Assembly (NCBI GenBank): GCA_031431125.1
Contig: JANPCX010000046.1
Coordinates: 84,710-148,709, forward strand
Source: JANPCX01 sp031431125
GTDB lineage: Bacteria; Pseudomonadota; Gammaproteobacteria; Burkholderiales; Burkholderiaceae_C
Length of the DNA: 64,000 nucleotides
Direction of reading: 5' to 3'
In this document: piece after piece, positions 49,467-58,187 of the stretch
Layout of the letters: every line of letters begins with the position of its first letter
Position numbering within the stretch: the stretch's first letter is position 1
The notes under the pieces: generated by a model
Seen by the model: the letters and a program-made list of their open reading frames with translations, nothing else
Told to the model about the DNA's origin: nothing
Databases searched by the model: none
Position numbers and translations under genes: made by a program

Positions 49467-52400
49467 TCAAATCGTCTCAAGGGACATGTCCGTGCGCTCG
49501 GACAGCGGTGCGCCGCGGTAATGCGCCACCCAGGCATTCACCTCGGCTGCTGGCATGGCCTTGGAGATGCCATGCCCCTGTCCGACATCGCAACCCAAAC
49601 TCAGCAGATGACGGGCTTGTTCTGCGGTTTCAACACCCTCTGCCACCAAAGAACAACCGAAGGTGTGGGACAGGCCGATGATGCCTTCGACGATGGCCAT
49701 GTCTTGTTTGTCGCTGAGCATGTTGTGAACGAAAGAGCGGTCGATCTTCAGCATGTCAAACGGCAGGCGTTTCAGATAGGTCAGGGTGGAATATCCCGTG
49801 CCGAAATCGTCCAGCGCGAAACGCACGCCGAGCTCCTGGCAATGCTGCATCAAGGACCCGGTGTGGTCGATGTCGGCCAAGGCTGCCGTTTCCAGGACCT
49901 CCAAGATGAGGCGCTGAGAAACAGGCGTCTGGTGTCTGTCGACCAGCGCTGTTAGGCGCTGCGCGAACATGGGCTCTTGCAAATGGCGGGCCGATACGTT
50001 GATGCTCAGCGTCATGTCCAAACCCAGTCGTTGCCACTGCGCCAGTTGTTCAATGCCCTGCTGCATCACCCAGTCACCCACTTTGGCACTGAGTGCGCTG
50101 TGCTCGATCAGGGGCAAGAACTGGGCGGGCGGTATCACGCCATGCTGCGGATGGCTCCAGCGCAAGAGCGCTTCCATGCCCAACACGCGGCCGGTGCGCA
50201 TGTTGACCTTGGGTTGAAAGTAAAGAACAAATTGGTTGCGGTCCAGGGCTTCTTGCACCCGTGCAATGGCTTCAAACTGCGCTTCGGTGCGCCTGTCATG
50301 CTCCGCGTCAAAGAACAAGTAGCCATTTCGCCCCGATTGTTTTGCGCCGTACATTGCATGGTCGGCATGACGCATCAAGGTGTCGGGGTCGACATGGTCC
50401 AGCGGGTACACGGTGGCGCCAATGCTGGAGGTGACCACCACAGGCGGCACGCCAAAGCCCAACGTATAGGGTTCAGCCAGATTGCGCAGGACGCGTTCGA
50501 CAGCTTGTCGACTTTCCTCTACGGTGGCCGTGCGCAACAAGAGCACAAACTCGTCACCCCCCAAGCGTGCGACCGCGTCACTGCCGCTGGCCCAGTTGCG
50601 CATGGAGCGACGCAGTCGGTCCGCCAACTCGATCAGCAGGCGGTCGCCGGCGTCATGGCCGTATTGGTCGTTGACGGGTTTGAAATGGTCCAAGTCCAAA
50701 TAACAAATGGTGAGCAAAAAGCCCTCGCGCTCACTGGTGCGCATGGCGTCACTCATCATTTGCGCAAAACGCGCGCGGTTGGGCAAACCGGTGAGTTCAT
50801 CGTAGTGGGCTTGACGTTCAAGCTGCGCGAGTTGGCGCTGGGCCCGCGTGATGTCCGACAGTGCGAGTGCGTGAAAACGAACCGACCCTTGGGGGTTCTT
50901 CACGACCGACACCGTGACCTGGAAGGTGCGTGGTTCCCCGTTGCGGTGGCGGGTGTGAACTTCTCCGCGCCAGTGGCCGCTGTTTTGCACACTGGCATGC
51001 ATGGCCAGGCGTTGTTCGTCACTCATCGAGTTCGGCGCACCGGGCCGGAGCAGGGCGGGAATGTTGCCCACCACCTCTTGCCGCACATAACCCGTGATTT
51101 GGCTGAACATGGGGTTGGCGTCCAGGGCGCGGAACTGACCGTCGGTGATCAGCAAGCCTTCGTCCAGGTGTTGAAACAACTGGGCCGACAGTTGTTTTTG
51201 CTCTTCGGCCGCACGCTGCTCTGAGACGTCGCGTGCGGTCGCAATCACACGCTGCGGTGTTCCGTCTGTGGCACGCTGCGCTACCACCGCATTGCCTTGG
51301 AACCAGTGCCACTGCTCGTCACTGGACTGAAGGCGAAACTCGACCAAACTTGTTTTGACGGATCCCGTTTGTAAGGGGGCCAAGGCCTTGAGCAGGGCCG
51401 TTCTGTCGTCGGCATGTACGCGAGACCAAAGCAGGGCGGGCGTGGTTGTCCACGCCTTGGCCCGATGCCCGAGAAGTGACATCCAACGGGGCGAGAGCGT
51501 GATCTCATCCACACGTGCATCCCACTCAGCCACTCCGACGTTGGAGCTGTCGAGTGCCAACTGCCATCGCCTGTCGTTGGCAGACAGTTCTCCCACCAAG
51601 GCCGTGATCAGCATGGGCATGGCGCCCAGCGTACAGACATAGGCCCAGAGCATGACCAAACTGTGGGACGGTTGCCCGAGATAGAAGGGCCCCAGCCCGT
51701 GGGCTGTTGCCGTCGCTGACAAAGCGGCAATGCTCAACACCGCCATCGCCGAAACAAACAATCCTCGGCTTGCTGCCAGCCAGCACAGCAACAAATGCGG
51801 CACAAAGAGCAGCGGCGTGAGCGGCGAATTTTGGTCGCTCAGCTCTGCAAAAGGCAGCAAGGCCAAAACCACGATGGCGCCAGCTCCGATCATTCCAGAC
51901 ACGTCGCGTTGACGTTGTGAGGCTTGCGTCCAGTCTGGGCGCTTGACGGTGAGCAACGGCACACCCACCAACAAAACGCCCGCCGCGTCGCCCAGCCACC
52001 AATACAGCGCAGTCCCGGCCCAGGCATGCGCGGACACCTTGCCAGCGAGGTACAGCCAGGTGGCACCGTTGACGGCAGTGATGAGGGATAGCAGGGCCAC
52101 GCCGAAGCCAAAAAACAGCAAGATGTCGCGCCGTTGGTCGAGCTCGCGCCTAAACCCGTGGCGCGTCAGCATCCAAGCCGCCAGTACGGGGCCGATGGTG
52201 TTGCCGGCTGCAATGGCGACCGCTGCCGTCAACGGTGCACCGAGGCCAAAACAGACGATGAAGGCCGCGACTGTGATTGCGGGCCAAAGGTGCAGGCCAA
52301 AACGAAGCAGTGCGACCAAGGCCAGTCCGCTGGGTGGCCACACCAAACTCACCATGTCACCGACCTGTGGGACCGACAGGCCCAGGCGTCCACTGAGCAC

Positions 52401-52502
52401 GTACAGCAGTGTCAGCACCGACAGTTGGGCCAGCCAAACGAGAGAGTTCAGCGGCTGTCGCCAGGTGAGCAAAGCGAAAAAGGAAGGGGTGAGTGTGGCC
52501 AC
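49467..52502 (-). CDS. MASE1-PAS-GGDEF-EAL cyclic-di-GMP protein
   Basis: A 1011-aa membrane signalling protein. The N-terminal MASE1 domain of about eight membrane helices (LSGRLGLSVPQVGDMVSLVW, PPSGLALVALLRFG) is followed by two PAS-like domains (about 310-430 and 440-560). GGDEF is intact (RLGGDEF; YLDLDHFKPVNDQYGHDAGD), but the allosteric I-site RxxD position reads SGSD, so product inhibition may be lost. EAL is intact (MEALLRW, ETAALAD, ALDDFGTGYS, AEGVET). Both synthesis and hydrolysis of c-di-GMP are possible. It lies just upstream of dnaG on the same strand. The eps locus in this window is a reasonable, unproven, downstream process. Confidence 0.93.
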   Translation of the reverse strand: MATLTPSFFALLTWRQPLNSLVWLAQLSVLTLLYVLSGRLGLSVPQVGDMVSLVWPPSGLALVALLRFGLHLWPAITVAAFIVCFGLGAPLTAAVAIAAGNTIGPVLAAWMLTRHGFRRELDQRRDILLFFGFGVALLSLITAVNGATWLYLAGKVSAHAWAGTALYWWLGDAAGVLLVGVPLLTVKRPDWTQASQRQRDVSGMIGAGAIVVLALLPFAELSDQNSPLTPLLFVPHLLLCWLAASRGLFVSAMAVLSIAALSATATAHGLGPFYLGQPSHSLVMLWAYVCTLGAMPMLITALVGELSANDRRWQLALDSSNVGVAEWDARVDEITLSPRWMSLLGHRAKAWTTTPALLWSRVHADDRTALLKALAPLQTGSVKTSLVEFRLQSSDEQWHWFQGNAVVAQRATDGTPQRVIATARDVSEQRAAEEQKQLSAQLFQHLDEGLLITDGQFRALDANPMFSQITGYVRQEVVGNIPALLRPGAPNSMSDEQRLAMHASVQNSGHWRGEVHTRHRNGEPRTFQVTVSVVKNPQGSVRFHALALSDITRAQRQLAQLERQAHYDELTGLPNRARFAQMMSDAMRTSEREGFLLTICYLDLDHFKPVNDQYGHDAGDRLLIELADRLRRSMRNWASGSDAVARLGGDEFVLLLRTATVEESRQAVERVLRNLAEPYTLGFGVPPVVVTSSIGATVYPLDHVDPDTLMRHADHAMYGAKQSGRNGYLFFDAEHDRRTEAQFEAIARVQEALDRNQFVLYFQPKVNMRTGRVLGMEALLRWSHPQHGVIPPAQFLPLIEHSALSAKVGDWVMQQGIEQLAQWQRLGLDMTLSINVSARHLQEPMFAQRLTALVDRHQTPVSQRLILEVLETAALADIDHTGSLMQHCQELGVRFALDDFGTGYSTLTYLKRLPFDMLKIDRSFVHNMLSDKQDMAIVEGIIGLSHTFGCSLVAEGVETAEQARHLLSLGCDVGQGHGISKAMPAAEVNAWVAHYRGAPLSERTDMSLETI

Positions 52503-52697
52503 GGGCGATGCAGGTGAGGGCAGTGCTGAAAAAGCACAGCCCTGGAAATATACGGCTCTACTTTGTCGCAGAGCAGCCTGAATTCACGCGGCCCCCGATT
52601 CGTGGGGTCACTTTTTTCTTTGGACCGGTCTTTGTTGACGAATCGCCACCGGATTGACAGGGTGCCCTATCGGCTCACCCCGTCCTGGCCCATCCAA

Positions 52698-53006
52698 CTA
52701 GACGGCGAAGTCTTGCAGTTTTTTGCCGGACGCCAGTGCTGCTTTGAGCCACTTGGGTTGCAGGCCGCGGCCACTCCAGCTGTCGCCGGTGGCGGTGTTG
52801 CGGAACTTGGCTGCCACTTTGCTGCCTTTGGCAGCAGAGCCCGCCTTGGCGGTGCCGCGGCCACCCAGATCGGCAGCCGTCAAACCAAACTCTGCCATCA
52901 AGGCTTTTACGCGGGCAATGGCGTCGGCCTTTGCTTCTCTGCGAGTCGCCTCGATTTGTTTTTCAAGTGCGGCTTTTTGATCGAGTAACTGCTGCAAAGT
53001 GGACAT
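52698..53006 (-). CDS. H-NS-like histone family protein
   Basis: A 102-aa nucleoid protein. The N-terminal coiled coil (residues 1-45: LQQLLDQKAALEKQIEATRR) mediates dimerisation. A linker rich in Gly/Ala/Lys (GGRGTAKAGSAAKGSK) leads to the C-terminal H-NS DNA-binding motif (FRNTATGDSWSGRGLQPKWL), the common Burkholderiales variant. It binds AT-rich DNA and silences foreign genes. The start at 53006 has AAGGAA 7 nt upstream. Monocistronic on the minus strand, with a terminator just upstream ending the fbpA transcript. Confidence 0.92.
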   Translation of the reverse strand: MSTLQQLLDQKAALEKQIEATRREAKADAIARVKALMAEFGLTAADLGGRGTAKAGSAAKGSKVAAKFRNTATGDSWSGRGLQPKWLKAALASGKKLQDFAV

Positions 53007-53044
53007 GGTTAATTCCTTGTATTCGGGTGGCAATCAATTAGGAA

Positions 53045-53067
53045 ACGGGAATCGCTGCGATTCCCGT
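53045..53067 (-). terminator. Hairpin between fbpA and the H-NS gene
   Basis: A perfect 10-bp stem ACGGGAATCG/CGATTCCCGT with a 3-nt loop, followed on the minus strand by TTCC only. Located 72 bp after the fbpA stop; probable terminator, weak T tract. Confidence 0.55.
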
Positions 53068-53139
53068 GCCCTTATTGTATCGATTACTTTGCGAACTCAA
53101 GGAAATAGTGTTTTCCCTCAAAAAGAGAAACCATAAACC

Positions 53140-54201
53140 TTATTTGTAGCCAACTTGATCCAACAGTCGCTGTACTTTGACTTGATTCAAACCCACCACC
53201 GAAGACGGAATAGTTTCCGATTTGAACGTGCCCATTTGGTCCAGCGCTGGATTGCTAACCTTCAAACCCTTCACCACCGGCCATTCGTTGTTGCCGTCCG
53301 CAAAGTAGCGCTGCGCGGAATCACTGGCTAGATACTCCAAAAACTTCACTGCAGCGTCTCTGTTTTTGGCATGTTTGGCGATGCCGGCCCCCGAAATGTT
53401 GACATGGGTGCCCCAGGTCTTTTGGTTCGGGAACACGATGCCAATTTTTTCCATGGTTGCCCGGTCCTCGGCTTTGTCTGAACGCATCAAGCGCGCCAGG
53501 TAGTAGGTATTGGTCAGTGCAATTTGGCATTCGCCGCTGGCTGCTGCTCGAATCTGGTCGGTATCACCGCCCTTGGGCGCGCGGGCCATGTTGCCAACCA
53601 GACCGGCCAACCAATCTTTTGTCGCAGCTTCACCCATATGCTCCATCACCGACCCAAACAGCGACAAGTTATAGGGGTGGGAACCTGAACGTGTGCACAC
53701 TTTGCCCTTGTTCACGGGAGCGGCCAGGTTTTCATAGCTTTCTACATCGGCGGGTTTAACCGATTGTTTGTTGTAAACAATCACGCGGGCTCGGGTGGAA
53801 AAACCAAACCACTGCGAGGCGCCGGCTTCTTCTTTGCCGCGCAAATGGGCAGGGATTTTTTCCTTGAGTAGTTTGGAGTCCACCGGCTGGAACAGACCAT
53901 CAACCTCGGCGCGCCAAAGGCGGGCGGCGTCTACCAGCAAAATCAAATCGGCAGGGCTGGCATTGCGCTCACTTTTCAGACGCGCCAGGATCCCTGCGTC
54001 ATCGGCGTCGACGCGGTTGATTTTGATGCCCGTGGTTTTGGTGAAGTCCGCGTACAGCGCTTCATCGGTTTGGTAGTGACGCGCGGAATAAATATTCAGC
54101 GTTTGGGTTTGTGCAAAGGCGCTGGGCCACGCCATGACACCAAAGGCGCAGGCACCCAAAGCCAACAAATGCCGGCGCAGTACGGAGGGACAACTCAACA
54201 T
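53140..54201 (-). CDS. fbpA: Fe(3+) ABC transporter substrate-binding protein
   Basis: A 353-aa periplasmic iron-binding protein of the FbpA/FutA family. A signal peptide (LLALGACAFGVMAWPSAFAQ) is followed by TLNIYSARHYQTDEALYADF, the family start. The paired iron-ligand tyrosines are in ALTNTYYLARL (about residue 232). KGKVCTRSGSHPYNLSLFGS is a further family segment. No permease or ATPase genes are adjacent, so they must be elsewhere. A Fur-box-like sequence lies at 54245-54265 upstream, predicting induction under iron limitation. The start at 54201 is set by the signal peptide. Confidence 0.93.
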   Translation of the reverse strand: MLSCPSVLRRHLLALGACAFGVMAWPSAFAQTQTLNIYSARHYQTDEALYADFTKTTGIKINRVDADDAGILARLKSERNASPADLILLVDAARLWRAEVDGLFQPVDSKLLKEKIPAHLRGKEEAGASQWFGFSTRARVIVYNKQSVKPADVESYENLAAPVNKGKVCTRSGSHPYNLSLFGSVMEHMGEAATKDWLAGLVGNMARAPKGGDTDQIRAAASGECQIALTNTYYLARLMRSDKAEDRATMEKIGIVFPNQKTWGTHVNISGAGIAKHAKNRDAAVKFLEYLASDSAQRYFADGNNEWPVVKGLKVSNPALDQMGTFKSETIPSSVVGLNQVKVQRLLDQVGYK

Positions 54202-54244
54202 GAAGGACTCCAAGGCAATGAACAATGCCCGGGAGTGTATATCT

Positions 54245-54265
54245 AAATGAGAGTGATTCGCAATA
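54245..54265 (-). promoter_or_regulatory. Fur-box-like operator upstream of fbpA
   Basis: AAATGAGAGTGATTCGCAATA matches the betaproteobacterial Fur-box pattern (AAATGAGA-n-TGATT-n-GCAAT) 44 bp before the fbpA start. An iron uptake gene directly downstream makes Fur control likely. Confidence 0.6.
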
Positions 54266-54325
54266 ACTTTGCTTTCCAGCCCAACGACACCCCAATAGGC
54301 CTTGTCGTCGACCGAAATTCGAGCC

Positions 54326-54598
54326 TCAGGTCGTTGGAGGCACGTAACCCGCAGGTTGCTCCGCCCCGTCACCGAAGAAGAAGTTCTCCATCTGCCGTGC
54401 CAAATACTGGCGGGCACGGGCGTCGGCCAGGTTCAGGCGGTTCTCGTTCACCAGCATGGTTTGGTGTTTGAGCCACAAGCCCCAAGCTTCCTTGCTGATT
54501 TCGCTGTAAATGCGTTGCCCCAATGGACCCGGGTAAGGCGAGTAATCCAGGCCTTCGCCTTCTTTCTTCAAATGCACACACTGAACGGTTCTGGCCAT
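54326..54598 (-). CDS. yggX: Fe(2+)-trafficking / oxidative damage protection protein YggX
   Basis: A 90-aa protein with the YggX signature throughout: VQCVHLKKEGEGLDYSPYPG, LGQRIYSEISKEAWGLW, KHQTMLVNENRLNLADARAR. It protects iron-sulfur clusters and contributes to iron handling. It is 61 bp downstream of argA on the same strand and 124 bp upstream of fbpA, close to a Fur box, a small iron-related cluster. The conserved Cys near the N-terminus (Cys7) is present. Confidence 0.95.
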   Translation of the reverse strand: MARTVQCVHLKKEGEGLDYSPYPGPLGQRIYSEISKEAWGLWLKHQTMLVNENRLNLADARARQYLARQMENFFFGDGAEQPAGYVPPTT

Positions 54599-54659
54599 GG
54601 TTTAACTCCTGAAATCGAAGGTGAATTGGAGGTGTTGCCGTTGAGAGCGGCAAAACAAG

Positions 54660-56000
54660 CTACTTCAGTTTTTTGACGAGCACCTGAGACTTGCGATCCC
54701 AGTTGTACTTGCGCTTGCGTGCCTCAGGCAGCCACTCAGGTTCAGCGGGCGCAAAACCGCGTTTGATGAACCAGTGCATGGTGCGTGTGGTGAGGACAAA
54801 AATGCTTTCTAAGCCGGCCGCTTTGGCGCGCTGTTCAATGCGTTTCAAGATGCGGTCGCCGTCACCTTGGCCTTGTACTTGGGCCGACACGGTCAACGCC
54901 GCCATCTCGGCAGTTCGTGCTTCGGGGTAGGGATAGAGGGCCGCGCAGCCAAAAATCACGCCGTCGTGCTCGATGACGGTGTACTGCGCGATGTCACGTT
55001 CAATCTCGGTGCGGTCGCGTTTGACCAAGGTGCCGTCGCGTTCATAGGGCTCGATCAATTGCAAGATGCCGCCCATGTCGTCCGCGGTCGCTTCACGCAG
55101 GCTTTCCAGTTTTTCGTCCACCACCATGGTGCCGATGCCGTCGTGGGTGAACACCTCCATCAACACCGCGCCATCGGTGGCAAAAGGCAAGATGTGTGAG
55201 CGCTCCACGCCGCCTTCGCAAGCCTTGGCACAGTGCTGCAAATAAAAAGCGACATCGGTGGGCTGGCTGGGGTTGGGTAAATCGGCGAGCAAGCGTTTGG
55301 CCTGTTCCAGCGACAACTCGGTGTCGATCGGGCTGTCCGTGTTGCCCGCGTCCTCGTGGATGCCATCCACCTCGGTCATGAAAATCAACTTGTCGGCCTG
55401 CAGTGCCACGGCTGTGCTGGTGGCCACGTCCTCCATCGACAGGTTGAACGCCTCGCCGGTCGGCGAAAAACCAAACGGCGACAACAGCACCATGGCGCCG
55501 ATGTCGATGGCGCGGCGTATCGCCACGCTGTCCACTTTGCGCACCACGCCGCTGTGGATGAAATCGACACCGTCCACGATGCCCACGGGTCTGGCGGTCA
55601 AAAAGTTGCCCGACACCACCCGCACCGTGGCATTGGCCATCGGCGTATTCGGCAGCCCTTGGGAAAACGCCGCCTCAATTTCAAAACGCAATTGGCCGGC
55701 GGCTTCTTGGGCGCAGTCCAGGGCCGTGGCATCGGTGATGCGCAGGCCGTGGCTGAAGTGTGAGGTGTGGCCCTTGGCCTTGAGCTGTTCGGTCAGTTGC
55801 GGCCGAAAGCCGTGCACCAGCACGAGTTTGATGCCCATGGCATGCAAGATGGCCAGGTCCTGGGCGAAAGAATGCAATTTGCCCGAGGCCATCAACTCGC
55901 CCGCCATGGCCACCACAAAGGTCTTGCCCCGGTAGGCATGGATGTAGGGCGCCACGGAACGGAACCAGGGCACGAAGGTGTGGGGAAAGACGAGGCTCAT
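54660..56000 (-). CDS. argA: N-acetylglutamate synthase
   Basis: A 446-aa ArgA of the classical type. The N-terminal amino-acid kinase-like domain (FVVAMAGELMASGKLHSFAQ, LVLVHGFRPQLTEQL, ALQADKLIFMTEVDGI; residues about 25-285) gives the arginine feedback site. The C-terminal GNAT acetyltransferase domain spans about 295-440 (ALTVSAQVQGQGDGDRILKR, FVLTTRTMHWFIKRGFAPAE). It makes N-acetylglutamate from acetyl-CoA and glutamate, the first step of arginine synthesis. Followed by yggX on the same strand. Confidence 0.96.
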   Translation of the reverse strand: MSLVFPHTFVPWFRSVAPYIHAYRGKTFVVAMAGELMASGKLHSFAQDLAILHAMGIKLVLVHGFRPQLTEQLKAKGHTSHFSHGLRITDATALDCAQEAAGQLRFEIEAAFSQGLPNTPMANATVRVVSGNFLTARPVGIVDGVDFIHSGVVRKVDSVAIRRAIDIGAMVLLSPFGFSPTGEAFNLSMEDVATSTAVALQADKLIFMTEVDGIHEDAGNTDSPIDTELSLEQAKRLLADLPNPSQPTDVAFYLQHCAKACEGGVERSHILPFATDGAVLMEVFTHDGIGTMVVDEKLESLREATADDMGGILQLIEPYERDGTLVKRDRTEIERDIAQYTVIEHDGVIFGCAALYPYPEARTAEMAALTVSAQVQGQGDGDRILKRIEQRAKAAGLESIFVLTTRTMHWFIKRGFAPAEPEWLPEARKRKYNWDRKSQVLVKKLK

Positions 56001-56068
56001 GGTGTTGGGTCAGTGGGGTGGCGCATTTTGCCCCACTACCAGAGTCAACCGTTCGAGAGGCCGGGTCT

Positions 56069-58045
56069 TCAGAAGGCCCAACTGCCGAGCTGATACCAGT
56101 CGAAGCCGCTGCTGCGGCCGCCCAAACAGCGGCTCAGGAAGTCTTCGGTGTGCCGGTAGTAACTCAGTTTGTCACTCCACTTTTGAAAGCCATGGCCCGC
56201 GCTTTTGTACACCACCAGTTCCACGTCCTTGCCCGCCGCCTTCAACGCATCGGCCATGCGTGTGGATTGGTCGAGTTTGACGCGCGGGTCATTCACCCCG
56301 TGCAGCAACAGCAGCGGTCCGCGCACGTCCTTCGCGCGGTACAAGGGCGACTTGGCGTCCATCACCGCGCGGTCCTGGGATTGGTTCGGGTCGCCCACAA
56401 ACCGAATCCACCACGGTTTTCCGAGCTCCCAATAGGGCGGCGCGTTGTCGAGCAAGCTGGCCAGATCCGACATGCCCACCAGGCTGATGCCGCAGCTGAA
56501 ACGTTCGGGCGTGAAGGTCATGCCCACCAAGGTCGCATAACCGCCGTAGCTGCCGCCCATGATGGCGGTTTTATGGCGGTCGGTGATGCCTTGGGCGATG
56601 AGGTGGTCCACCCCATCGATCAGGTCGTCGTGCATCTTGGCGGCAAATTCACCGCGTGCAGCGTCCTGAAACGCACGGCCATAACCGCTGGAGCCGCGGT
56701 AGTTCACCTGCAGCACCGCATAACCTCGATTCGCCAAAAAAGAGGGCATGGGGTCGCCGCCAGCCCAATGGTCACGCGCCCAAGGGCCGCCGTGCACATA
56801 GAGCACTGTCGGCAGTTGACGAGCGGGTGCACCCGGTGGCAAGGTGAGGTAGCCGTGCAGGGGCAAACCGTCGCGGCTGGTGTACTGGATCGGTGTTTGT
56901 GAGGGCAGGGGGCTGGTGGCATGCACGCGGCTGCGGGTGGATTCGCCCAGCACGGTGAAAGTGTCGGTGTTGGTGTCGTAAAGCAGGTTCTGCCCTCCGC
57001 CTTCAAAACTGGTTGTCGCGGTGAAGAGGCGCTCGTCGCGGCTGATGCTGGTCAAGTGAAAACGCAAAGGTGCTTGGTGCTGGGCTTGCAAGCGGGCGAC
57101 GGCCGCTTGCAAGCGCGGCTGGAAAATTTGCAATTCCTGGTAGCCAGGGTCCGCAGTCAACATCAGCGGTTGCAAGGTTTTGTGGCTGATCAGCGCGCTG
57201 CTGAGGTCAACGCGTGGATCTTGCGCAACCACGTCTTCTGCGCCGGTGTTGAGGTCAATCTTCACCAGGGCCAGTTTGTCTCGGCCTCGGTTGGATAGCG
57301 CCCACAAGAACTGGTTGTTCTCCCCCACGAGCAGCGGGACCACGTTGTCAAAGAGACCGACATTGAACATGTTTTTCCAGCCCCCGGGCGCGCGCACGTC
57401 GGCAGTCTCAAACAAGCGCTCGTTCGCGGTTTGCCGCACGCGCCCCAAGAGCTGGCCCCGTCGGTCGGTGATCCAGACCAGCACATTGCCTGGGTTTTGT
57501 GACACCGGGCTGAGCTCGCCCGAGGCCTGCTCATGGCGGTAGAGGTCGAACACCTTGGGGTCGCGCTGGTTGCTGACGATGAGCAGGTCCGCGCTGTCCT
57601 CAATCACGCTGTGCACATGCGACCTGGCGCCCGGAAAAGGCGTCAGATCGCGCCCGCCCGCTTCCAGGTTGGTGCTGTCGTACTGGAAGACGTGGACGTT
57701 CTCATCCCCCGCGCCGTCGCGCATCACCAAGACGTGTCGGCTGTCTTGCGCCCACAGAGGAAAACCGATCAAGCTGATGCTCTGCACACGCCCACTGGGC
57801 AAATGTTTCACGAACAAACCCGGCCCCAGTCCTTTGCGGGCCTGCCACAGCAGTTGCTGGCCATCGGGTGAAATTTGATGCCCACCATTGCCGTCCCAGT
57901 CGGCCACATACTGCCTGACCGGCACCAAGGGTGGGATCGCTGTTGTGCTGTCGGCCGCTGGACGCAAGCTGGGGTGGGTGGCCACCGTGCCGCACGCGGC
58001 GAGCAGGGCGGTGAGCATCAATACAAGGGCGATGTGGCGTTTCAT
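56069..58045 (-). CDS. S9-family prolyl-oligopeptidase-type peptidase, lipoprotein
   Basis: A 658-aa serine peptidase. The signal peptide ends in a lipobox (LMLTALLAAC). The N-terminal beta-propeller-like region with WD40/PD40-type repeats (about 50-390) is followed by the alpha/beta-hydrolase domain. Catalytic Ser in IMGGSYGGYATL (about residue 496), Asp in HGVNDPRVKLD and His in SAGHGFQKW. Likely cleaves short peptides in the periplasm. Divergent from hrpA, with which it shares a 142-bp intergenic region; no specific control sequence was recognised there. Confidence 0.9.
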   Translation of the reverse strand: MKRHIALVLMLTALLAACGTVATHPSLRPAADSTTAIPPLVPVRQYVADWDGNGGHQISPDGQQLLWQARKGLGPGLFVKHLPSGRVQSISLIGFPLWAQDSRHVLVMRDGAGDENVHVFQYDSTNLEAGGRDLTPFPGARSHVHSVIEDSADLLIVSNQRDPKVFDLYRHEQASGELSPVSQNPGNVLVWITDRRGQLLGRVRQTANERLFETADVRAPGGWKNMFNVGLFDNVVPLLVGENNQFLWALSNRGRDKLALVKIDLNTGAEDVVAQDPRVDLSSALISHKTLQPLMLTADPGYQELQIFQPRLQAAVARLQAQHQAPLRFHLTSISRDERLFTATTSFEGGGQNLLYDTNTDTFTVLGESTRSRVHATSPLPSQTPIQYTSRDGLPLHGYLTLPPGAPARQLPTVLYVHGGPWARDHWAGGDPMPSFLANRGYAVLQVNYRGSSGYGRAFQDAARGEFAAKMHDDLIDGVDHLIAQGITDRHKTAIMGGSYGGYATLVGMTFTPERFSCGISLVGMSDLASLLDNAPPYWELGKPWWIRFVGDPNQSQDRAVMDAKSPLYRAKDVRGPLLLLHGVNDPRVKLDQSTRMADALKAAGKDVELVVYKSAGHGFQKWSDKLSYYRHTEDFLSRCLGGRSSGFDWYQLGSWAF

Positions 58046-58187
58046 GCGAGAGGCAGAGGCGGTTGTTTTCGACAGGTGATCGTAGTCCGGTCAGCGAGGC
58101 TTTTGCTTAGCGTTCGCCCAAGGGCAGGCCACTTACATTCCCTTGTGCCGGGGCTGTTCCGCCACCATCTTCGATAATCCACCCCCT

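Noticed and set aside
47804..49681. 625-codon open frame on the plus strand opposite dnaG
   Set aside because: Exact antisense of the well-supported dnaG; composition is the shadow of GC-rich coding, with no domain or start signal.
52585..52616. Plus-strand CCCC/GGGG hairpin followed by six T
   Set aside because: No plus-strand gene upstream to terminate, and the stem is only about 4-5 bp.
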